Source: Chrysopilus asiliformis
Taxonomy: Eukaryota; Arthropoda; Insecta; Diptera; Rhagionidae
Assembly (NCBI GenBank): GCA_964034945.1
Contig: OZ035962.1
Location: 48,268,386 to 48,332,385, forward strand
Direction of reading: 5' to 3'
Length of the DNA: 64,000 nucleotides
The notes under the pieces were generated by a model, which saw only the letters and a program-made list of their open reading frames with translations, ran no database searches and had not been told where the DNA came from. Position 1 is the first letter of the stretch. Each line of letters begins with the position of its first letter. Below are positions 56,096-64,000 of this stretch, piece by piece. Both the position numbers and the translations under genes were made by a program.

Positions 56096-56679
56096 AAAGG
56101 AAAGTGTTTAATAAAGACAAAAGTTAAAAGTGATTTGTGTTTTAGTTTTCACCATCCATCGTTTCTATCATCACCCTTACTTCTAATCCATCTAAACCAC
56201 TACATTTGGGGACGGGGGTGCAACTGCGAAGCATGGGCCTGATCGCTTCTCACTGGGAGAGGCCAGTGCTCTTCTTCGCAAGTACAACCCAAGCAGCTCA
56301 CTACCTCCACGTGGTGTCCCTGGGCAATGGTATGAGACATCCGTCGATTACTAGCTGAAGTGAGAAGGCAAGATAGGAACCCGGCGCTCACCTTGACTAC
56401 GATTGATACACGACTTAAATGATGATTTTGGGCTGGTAAATGTGGTATTCTAGCACCTTAATAGACAAGAGTGACATCTTGTGGAAACGGCTGCCGGGCT
56501 AATGCTACATCTGCCTCCGTCCCGTTAAAACTTGGCATATCTTTAGGTACGTTCAAAGCTTCGTCGCCACTAACCCTGGCAGTACAGGCGCCAGTTGAGA
56601 TGACTCCTGGCTAGCACCGTCTGGCTCTGAGTTCAGCCTCCCATAAGGAACTGAACCAACCTTCCGAGGACCTCACTCA

Positions 56680-58239
56680 TTGAAAGGCACCTTCGGGGAC
56701 ACTAAAGTGACTGTACGTACGAGCGGAGATAGCGGCCTAAAGTTGGGACCCAACAGCATGATGACAACAAGGAACAAGACACAACAACAAAAACAGATGG
56801 AGATTGAAGATAGCGTGTTTGACATCACCACAGACGCGCCCGCAGGTTTTGGGAAAAGCAGCAAGATGGCTCGCTCGCCAGTTACCAGCGCGAATGCTGC
56901 CCGTCCTAGAGTCAACTCTGTGGCCGAGGCAGCACTCAGCAATAAGGAGAGAAGAGATTCTCTGGTAGAGATAGTGGACGATGCGTCTACGACCCCGGTC
57001 GCAGCTCAACAGCCTTCAGAGCCGAGCTCGCCAAGGCTTAATTTCATTTTAAAAATGAGAAAGGAGGAGGAGACAAAAGCCGCCGAGTGCCACAGAGTAC
57101 TCCGGCAAATGAAAGCTGCAATCAAGGTTCAGAAGAACATCAGCGCCAACGTGAAATCCGGGGTCGAGGAAATAGCAGAACTCCTCGACTTGATGCAACA
57201 CTGTCGCAAAATCTGGCTCGATGCTGAAGAGGCAATAAAGAGGAGCAAAGCGAAAGAAATCTGCAACAAACGGGTGAACACTGCAGTTGAAACGTCCGTG
57301 ACTCCCAAACCGCTTAACCCGAAACGAATGCTGCCGAGTCCTGAAAACGCCGACACGCCTAGAGGGAAAAAGGCTCGCGAAGATAAGTCTGAATCCTGGC
57401 AGACGGTAAAGCCGAAGAAGACCCGCACACGCAAAGCCAGCACGCGCGAAGAAGGGGCAACAAGCTCTGCGACAAGAAAGGTCACCGCAACCAAGAGCAA
57501 GGAGGCGAAGAAGAAAACCGCTCGGGGCAAAGGACCAAAAAGTGAAGCCGTCCTCATCAAACCAGCAGAAGGTCACACCTATGCGGAGATCCTCACAAAT
57601 CTTCGCAAAAATGTTAAGCCGGACGAGGCAGGAGTTGTAATCCGCTCGGTCCGAAAAACCAGGACAGGCGCTATTTTGCTGGAGCTTGATAAGGGCACAA
57701 CGGCGAACCCAGGCTTCTGTGACAAGATCAAGTCCACTCTGCAGCAGACGGCGGAAGTCACCGGACTGAAACCAACCACGACGGTTGAGATACGCGACCT
57801 TGACGCGCTCACAACCACGGAGGAAGTCGAAGACGCCGTTAAGCACATATTAGTGGACAAAGCAGAGCAGCTGAAGATTGTGGTTACAAAACCAAATAGC
57901 CGGGAAATGATGAAAGCATACGTCACGCTCCCGAATGAAGCAGCAGAAGCCCTCCTCAAAGCAGAAACCATCACCGTAGGGTAGATTCGGGCTAAGATGC
58001 GAACGCGCGCAAACATCAAGCGCTGCTACAGGTGCTTCAGCGGAGGCCACTTGCAGGCAGACTGCAAGGGACCTGACAGAAAAGACCAAGTAATCTGCAT
58101 CCAGTGTGGAGAATCCGGACATAAGCGGAAAGACTGCAACAAGCCACCTAAATGCTGCGTGTGCTCAGATGCGGGACTGAAAGCCGTTGATCACATGCCC
58201 GCCTCGGGCAAGTGTGCAACAGGTAAAGTCCGATTATGA
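56680..58239 (+). pseudogene. R1-clade ORF1 (gag-like), one amber
   Basis: 520 codons in one frame if the TAG at 57982-57984 is ignored. It interrupts TVG-stop-IRAKMRTR, where relatives have tryptophan, so TGG to TAG is the simplest change. N-terminal half: low-complexity, charged, with a coiled-coil-prone stretch (about residues 125-190) and a basic, putative nuclear-localising region (KKTRTRKASTR). Middle: RRM/esterase-poor gag core (EILTNLRKNVKPDEAGVVIR). C-terminus: CYRCFSGGHLQADC, CIQCGESGHKRKDC and a third, CCVC-type knuckle. ORF1 proteins package element RNA and steer it to chromatin. The start has an upstream-frame-free ATG at 56680. Confidence 0.85.
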
Positions 58240-61215
58240 TGACGCGATTGCTCCAAGGAAATCTACACCGTAGTAGGACAGCAGACGCTCTATTGTCACA
58301 GCTCATGCTAGAGCGTGAAGTGGATGCTGTTATCATCAGCGAGCAATATTCCGATATTAAGATCGGCACATTTATAGCAGACATCACAGGGACTGCAGCC
58401 ATATGGGTGCCACCCGCAAAAAACTTCCCCATCATGATCAGCGGCGCCGGAGACGGTTACGTTTGGGCTCGTAGCCAACAATTCACACTGGTGAGCTGCT
58501 ACCTAACCCCTAGCGATAATATCACCGAGTTCCAGATGAAGATGGATGCCATCGAGGACTGCGTACTACAGCTGGGCGGCGATCTAATCGTAGCCGGTGA
58601 TTTCAACTCGAGGGCTATCGAATGGGGCATGCCGACAACGAACTCAAGAGGCAGACATGTTCTTGACATGGCCGCAAGACTCGGACTAGTGGTTGCTAAC
58701 ACGGGAACTGCTGCCACTTTCCGCAGACCTGGATGTGAAGGCACAATCCCAGATATCACGCTGGTATCTGATAGCCGGTACGCTGAAGGAGTGGAAAGTC
58801 CTGGAAGATTACACGGGCAGCGATCATCAGTACATTCGCTACATAGTTGAGCCACGCGGCACGCCAAGGCAAGAGTCAGGTAAAAGGTCCACCCGCAGAT
58901 GGAATGTAAATAAGCTGGATCCGGGGGCACTACTTGAAGAGCTTGATAGAAGTACGGGAAAAAATCGAAGGTCCTAGAAACGCTAGGAGCCTGGTGCGCA
59001 GCACAATCCGCTGCATCTCGCAAGCCTGCGACGCAGCAATGTCCAGAGCCTCTAAAAATCCTAAAAGGAAAGCCGCTTATTGGTGGAATGATGAAATCGC
59101 GGAGCTTCGTAGAGTCTGTCTCCGACTACGGAGGAGAGTGACGAGAGCCAGAAGACGAAGTGATGCTGCGACTGAAATCGAGGAATTTAGAGCAGCTAGA
59201 CGGAAGCTAAAACTGGCTATTCTAGGAAGTAAGAAGGGCAAATGGGAAGAGCTACGTAATGACATAAACACCGATCCCTGGGGACTCGGATACAAGATTG
59301 TTACGCGAAAGCTTGGCGCTCTGGCGCCGGCCCCTGTGCTTGAGGAGAGTGTGATGGACAACATCGTAAATTCCCTCTTCCCGGACCACGAGGTGCGAAG
59401 TGATCCGGAAATGCCTGCTATCGAGGCCCCTCCGCTGCTCACAGAGGACGAACTCAGGGTCGCAGCACGCTCGCTGAAAAACAACAAGGCTCCAGGACCT
59501 GACGGAATCCCATCAAAGGTTCTTAAACTAATAGCAGATGCACGTCCACAATTCCTGCTAGATATGTTTAATTCTTGCTTGGTGGAAGGACTCTTTCCAG
59601 AGGTGTGGAAGAAGCAGCAGCTAACCCTTATCAGCAAGGGGAAAGCGGACCCTGCGACTCCAAACGCGTACCGACCGTTGTGCATGCTCGACACGCTGGG
59701 CAAATTGCTGGAGCGGCTGTTGAAACCCAGAATAGTGGCAGCTATAGAGAGCGCTGGTGGTCTGTCAGACCGACAGCACGGGTTTCGAGCAGGAAGGTCA
59801 ACAATAGGCGCGATCAACGATATTGTGGAAAGCATGGAAGCTGCGCAGCAAGAAGCGCATACTCTAAACGTATCGTTCTCCTGGCGCTTTTGGATGTAAG
59901 AAACGCATTCAACAGTTTGAAATGGGTTGACACCATTGATGCACTGGAAAGTCGCTTTCACATTCCGGCGTATCTAAGACAAATGATCCGCAGCTACCTT
60001 AGCCATAGGGAGCTGCTATACCAGACAAACAATGGGCTGAAGAGGAAAATCGTCACGTCCGGCGCAGCACAAGGATCCGTCCTTGGGCCGGTCCTGTGGA
60101 ACGCTAGCTATGACGGTATATTCTCCGTCCCGATGCCCGATGATACGCATCTAGTTGGCTATGCCGATGACGTTGCCGCTGTCATCACGGCGAGAGATGT
60201 GAAAGAGGCGCAACGCAAATTAAACCGGGTGATGGTAAAGATCGTGGAGTGGATGAATTCCCACGGTTTGACACTGGCGACCGAGAAGACGAAGCTAATC
60301 CTTCTAACGAAGCGCCATATAGAGTTAGAAGTCGATATGCAAGTTTATGATACCGTCATCAGAACGAGCAAAGCGGTTAACTATCTGGGAGTTCGGCTCG
60401 ACCCCAGAATGACATTTTGGGCGCAGATTAACGATGCAGCCGATAAAGCGTCAAGAGCGACACTGTCGCTTAGCAAGCTGATGGCGAACGTGGGCGGCCC
60501 GACGGAGTGCAAGTGGAAGTTGTTGATGACCACAGTGAACGCGATACTGTTGTACGGATGTGAAGTATGGGCAGACACTCTAAACATACAGAAAAAATCC
60601 AAAGCTTTGGTAAAGGTGCAGAGAACTGCAGCTCTCAGAGTAGCGAGTGCGTACCGAACGGTTTCGACAGCAGCAGTGTTGGTGATTAGCAGCTCTATCC
60701 CCGTAGACCTGATGGCCATGGAGCGACGGCGGGTCTGGCTAAGTCACCAAACAAATGACGAGGACAACACGCACGCTAGAAAGCTTACCATGCAATTGTG
60801 GCAAGACCGCTGGGAAAACGAAACGACAGGAAGGTGGACAGCACGACTTATCCCCGACCTGAGAACGTGGGTAAAGAGGAAATTTGGTGAGGTAAACTAC
60901 TACCTGACGCAGCTACTCTCCGGCCACGGCTGCTTTGGCACGTACCTATTCCGGATGAAAATACAGCAACAGCAGAGCTGCATACATGGTGACGCCGACG
61001 AAGATGGTCCAGAGCACACGTTCTTTGAGTGGTCCTATTGGGCAAACGAACGAGAGCGCCTTCAAGCCCAGATTGGTGGCAGCTGGAGGCCAGATACAGC
61101 AGTAACCATGCTCCTGAGCAGTGAGCAGAACTGGTCCAGCATTGCAAAGTACGTCGAGATGGTCCTCCGTGCTAAAAAGAGGCGCCTGGACGCAGGCACA
61201 ACAGCAGCAGATTAA
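58236..61215 (+). pseudogene. R1-clade ORF2: endonuclease-RT, three frameshifts
   Basis: The ATG overlaps the ORF1 stop (ATGATGA at 58236), an ORF1/ORF2 overlap usual for R1 elements. Endonuclease: LLQGNLHRSRTA, IISEQY, LIVAGDFNSRAIEWG, PDITLVSD and (next frame) GSDHQYI. RT: NNKAPGPDGIPSKVLK, YRPLCMLDTLGKLLER, HGFRAGRST, LLALLDVRNAFNSL, GAAQGSVLGPVLWN and catalytic GYADDVAAV. The C-terminal knuckle is CIHG...DGPEHTFFEW, where the last cysteine is W. Frame changes fall near 58775, at an A-run at 58959-58965, and near 59865. No RNase H. All catalytic motifs survive, so decay is recent. Confidence 0.92.
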
Positions 61216-61429
61216 GGCTCAAGCATGCCTTACATACAGGATGACCATGGTCTGAAGTAGTGCATTCGTCGTAGTTCCAGACCATGTCACATATCCTGGG
61301 AAAGGGGCAGGTTTTTAGCGGGTCAACGGGCACTCCGTGAACCCCGCAGTACCCATTCCAGGGACGCCGCTTGGGTCTGTGTAGACATTTTCCTCCCCAG
61401 CCTCGAAAAAAAAAAAAAAAAAAAAAAAA
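61216..61429 (+). other. R1-clade 3' UTR and poly(A)
   Basis: About 190 bp then 25 A. Includes inverted ACCATGGTCTGAAGTA / AGTTCCAGACCATG, a possible 3' stem for RT recognition. Confidence 0.75.
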
Positions 61430-61439
61430 CCACTACATT

Positions 61440-61452
61440 TGGCGCAGCCGGT
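61440..61452 (+). promoter_or_regulatory. Gypsy-3 primer-binding site (tRNA-Ser type)
   Basis: TGGCGCAGCCGGT two bases after LTR-terminal ACA. One change from the TGGCGCAGTCGGT pattern of 17.6/297-like elements, recalled from memory. Confidence 0.7.
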
Positions 61453-61907
61453 ATTAGAATTGCCGAATATTTCTAGCGATTCTACCGAACCTATTTCGAC
61501 AGTGGTGTAAAGCCTATAGTACACGGCATGTAAAAAGCCACATATAAATGTGGCTCTGACGTCACTAGAAGGTGTCGCATATTGGGTACACATTTCGTAT
61601 GTGACACAGTGGCTGCATACGGGAAAAATGTGCTAGTACACGGCATGTGTCTTTTGTCCCAAAATCCATATGTCCATATGTAACCAATGTGGTCGCATAT
61701 GCTGTGGTTACATTTGAGTGCACATATGAATGGTTGCATATATATCGCTAGTACACGGTATCCAACGCAGCATGCGCATATCGCATGTGCGCATCACAAT
61801 TTCACATATATATGTGGTTTTCTAGTACACGATGTGCGACATGCAACCATTCGTATGTAGACGATTCATGTTTGACAGATCATTTTCATCATTTCAGTGT
61901 TGTGAAA

Positions 61908-62108
61908 ATGTCGAAAAGAAAGTGGGCTGCTGTTGCTATTGTGGCCGCGCAGGTTTTGGAAAATGAAGAAAACGAAAACCGCCTCGAAATCCAAATTCCA
62001 AATTTGCATTCATATTTCTTTATTCTGAAAAGCACACACAGCAAAACAAAGGGAAAAAAAGAAAATAAAATTAAAGAAAAACGAACGAAAATAGCCGAAA
62101 TCAATTAA
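61908..62108 (+). pseudogene. N-terminal piece of Harbinger-type protein
   Basis: From ATG 61908 (AAAATGTCG): MSKRKWAAVAIVAAQVLENE, then an acidic stretch. MxKRKxAAxAIxAA starts are seen on Harbinger nucleases. After about 30 residues the frame becomes low-complexity Lys-rich and ends before any catalytic motif. Tentative. Confidence 0.4.
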
Positions 62109-62179
62109 AATTGAAAATTTAAAAAAAAAAACCAAAAATAATACCAAAACAACGTGCTGCTAAAACAACAAAACACAAA

Positions 62180-62577
62180 CATAACAAAAGCTATAATTGA
62201 CAATCTGGCAATCATTGGAGTCCCGTATGGTGATATTCGTATCAAAATTCGTACAGTTATACCAAAATTCCACTTTGAAGTCAAACTTTCCAATAAGATT
62301 TTTTAAAATTTTTTCCAATCGGATTTTGATGTATGGGAGTTTTATGTAGAATCATATCCTAAATAACTTTTGTTCTTGGACTTTTTTGATAAGATGCACC
62401 GTTTTTGAGATATTCACAAAAAATGATTTCGTTCGTATGGGGGGTACCCCCCCTAATGGTCCATTTTTGCCCATTAACGAACTTAGCCTCGCATTTTACG
62501 AAAAACGGATCTGTGCAAACTTTCAAGTCTCTAGCTCAATCCGTGCGCCCGCAATCCGCGCCACAGACAGACGGACG

Positions 62578-62612
<35 letters not shown>

Positions 62613-62761
62613 GGACGGACGGACGGACATGCTAAATTCAACTTTTTTTATCATTCTAAACACACTGGTGTAATTCATTTTTTTGTGCGATCACGAGATC
62701 TTGGCGTTACAAACGGTAAGGCAAAGTTAATATACCCTTTGGTTTCACCATACGGGTATAA
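62180..62761 (-). mobile_element. INE-1-like Helentron (#17)
   Basis: Full-length minus copy in the Harbinger-like element, with a long (GACA/GACG)n tract at 62563-62628. Near-identical to #7 in the core (AAACTTTCAAGTCTC variant). Confidence 0.92.
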
Positions 62762-63235
62762 AAACTGAATGCTGAAATCAGGGTTGCCAACCATAGAAAA
62801 AATTTCCTTCTAAAAGCAGGATGAACAAACCCCTAAAATACTATTTATTAAAAAAATTAGTTAAAACCACTAAATATGTCAGCCTGAAATGTCATTCAAA
62901 AGTTACATATAAGGGCTACATGCGATCCATATGCTGTGTCAAGTTTTCGTGCAGACACATATATTGTGACTGCCACATTTATATGTAACCACTGGACAAT
63001 ATGTCACATATAGTCACAAACTGCATGTGCAAAGGTAGTACACGACATTCGAAAAAGCCACATATCCTTATGTGTCACGAGTGCCACATATAGTACACAT
63101 TCGTATGTGTACCATATGTGTGTGTCACAAAGAGAGCTAGTACACGGCATGTGGCCATTGGGACCACATGGTGACGTCAAAATGACGTCAGAGCCACATT
63201 TATATGTGCTTTTTACATGCCGTGTACTATAGGCT

Positions 63236-64000
63236 TAAAGGAGTTTTTGGTGTTACAAACGGTGAGAACATTTTATATATTGAAAAATCTGGAAAAGACA
63301 TATTTTTTCAAAAAAAAAATAGTGAAAAAATCTAGTGAAAAACTATAGTGAAAAATAAAAATGAGTGAGCATTCAGAACGAGACACGCAGCAGGAAAATA
63401 ACATCATCAGTAAGCAGTATCAACGATAAAAGAAGGAGCGGAAAAGCGAGCATAAACATCAACAGCAGACCAGAAAATTAATTTTCATTTCAACTACCAA
63501 AAATCATCAATTAAATTACTCTGCAAGTCACATCAAGTGCAGAGTAACAGAAAATCAAAACCAGAAGGAAGCAGCAAAAGCAGCTGGCAGCGGGCAACAG
63601 CAACTTACACAAAAAGTATAGAATCAGCAAATACAAGCAATAGCGAGGCGAGAACACCGCACCAAGTGCAACAACAATTACGGAAATATCATTTTATAAG
63701 AAGCGTGCTACGGCCAAGGTCAACGTTGGAGTCAACTTTCAAGTGGCGTTTAAAAGCGGACAATCAACTTTATGATCATATGAGGACATTTCAGCAGCAG
63801 AGACCAGTCAACAATGGAAATTTTGATTATTGGTATGTAAGAAAATTTTGTAAAATTATCCATAAGTATAGCTACAAAGAATTAAGTAAGAAATTCTTTT
63901 CGTTGTTGTGAAAGTTGAATTAAACCACGCGTTTGTTTCGGGATTTTTTTATATATAAATACAATCAAAATCTGGCAGTCTTTTTAGACGCCGAATATCA
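63236..64000 (+). other. Gypsy-3 leader and possible first exon
   Basis: Continues the leader after the Harbinger TAA. Contains a possible splice donor (ACGGTGAGAAC at 63258), repeats of TAGTGAAAAA, and an ATG at 63361 (MSEHSERDTQQENN) that stops after 22 codons. The 124-aa frame 63537-63911 is Q/S/K-rich at its start and matches no family I know. It could be a leader ORF or chance. The window ends before gag/pol. Confidence 0.45.

Larger units (their letters stand above)
56210..61429 (+). mobile_element. R1-clade LINE, near full length, 13-bp TSD
   Basis: 5220 bp ending in 25 A. TSD CCACTACATTTGG (56197-56209, 61430-61442). 5' UTR of about 470 bp, ORF1, ORF2, 3' UTR. It lies at the LTR/PBS junction of Gypsy-3. 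Higher GC than its surroundings. R1-clade elements typically make TSDs of this length. Confidence 0.95.
61511..63235 (+). mobile_element. PIF/Harbinger-like element, TAA TSD
   Basis: Inverted ends AGCCTATAGTACACGGCATG, about 53 bp and nearly perfect, between TAA (61508-61510) and TAA (63236-63238). CTAGTACACGGCATG-like motifs recur at least five times subterminally in both orientations, along with CACATATATGTGG palindromes. Non-autonomous; keeps a protein N-terminus and is interrupted by INE-1 #17. Confidence 0.85.
52861..64000 (+). mobile_element. Gypsy-type element Gypsy-3, 5' part with nested LINEs and Harbinger
   Basis: The LTR opens TGTAGTG (52861) and closes CACTACA (56204, duplicated to 61437). 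A PBS TGGCGCAGCCGGT (61440-61452) of tRNA-Ser type follows, then a leader. With the LINE removed the LTR is about 792 bp with AATAAA at about 56109. The element runs off the window, so gag/pol identity is unknown. The tRNA-Ser PBS is used by 17.6/297-like gypsy elements. Confidence 0.75.

Noticed and set aside
56200..56400. rDNA target site flanking the R1-clade LINE
   Set aside because: The flank is LTR/PBS sequence of a gypsy-type element; no 28S sequence is present.
57049..57846. 265-aa minus-strand ORF
   Set aside because: It is the antisense of R1 ORF1; other long antisense frames over 57.1-59.9 kb have the same explanation (GC-rich coding strand).

Overview
The window is transposon-dense insect DNA, most likely from a brachyceran fly. 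The evidence is a swarm of DINE-1/INE-1-like Helentrons, a rosa-type DD41D mariner, an env-bearing gypsy-type element, I-, R1- and CR1/jockey-type LINEs, and a hAT with a ZMYM-type zinc finger. I found no convincing single-copy host gene, no rRNA and no functional tRNA. Nearly everything is a mobile element, a relic of one, or a tandem repeat. The species call is inference from element content.

Layout. 1-2.4 kb: a satellite of about 19 units of roughly 122 bp. 2.4-6.3 kb: a large foldback, a Helitron 3' end, a TA-flanked MITE, a 21-bp minisatellite and a second Helentron-like family ('G'). 6.3-11.8 kb: two Helentron dimers in inverted orientation around about 3.1 kb that holds a nested hAT and MITE. 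12.0-32.1 kb: one old I-clade LINE split by a gypsy element (identical 178-bp LTRs, 4-bp TSD), a TA MITE, a Helentron, an intact rosa-type mariner, an errantivirus-like provirus and a deleted mariner whose excision restores a CCHC knuckle. 32.1-39.6 kb: a G element carrying a Helentron endonuclease relic, MITEs and a Tc1 fragment. 39.6-50.2 kb: head-to-tail Helitron-like elements (X1, X2, Y1, X3, Y2). X elements carry three tRNA-like pol III box-B modules each, and Y elements end in two hairpins plus CTAG. 50.2-52.9 kb: a MADF-domain fragment, decayed satellite units and Helentron halves. 52.9-64 kb: the 5' part of a third gypsy-type element. Its LTR holds a CR1/jockey-type LINE, its LTR/PBS junction holds a 5.2-kb R1-clade LINE with a 13-bp TSD, and its leader holds a Harbinger-like element that itself holds a Helentron.

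No host pathway is visible. What the window records is relative chronology, because many insertions have a paralogous empty site or a target-site duplication in the window. Proteins that look intact are the rosa-type transposase (361 aa), the gag of the errantivirus-like element, and the gag-pol of the first gypsy element apart from one amber codon inside a zinc knuckle. Recurrent themes are tandem repeats born inside Helitron/Helentron tails and repeated Helentron insertion in T-runs.
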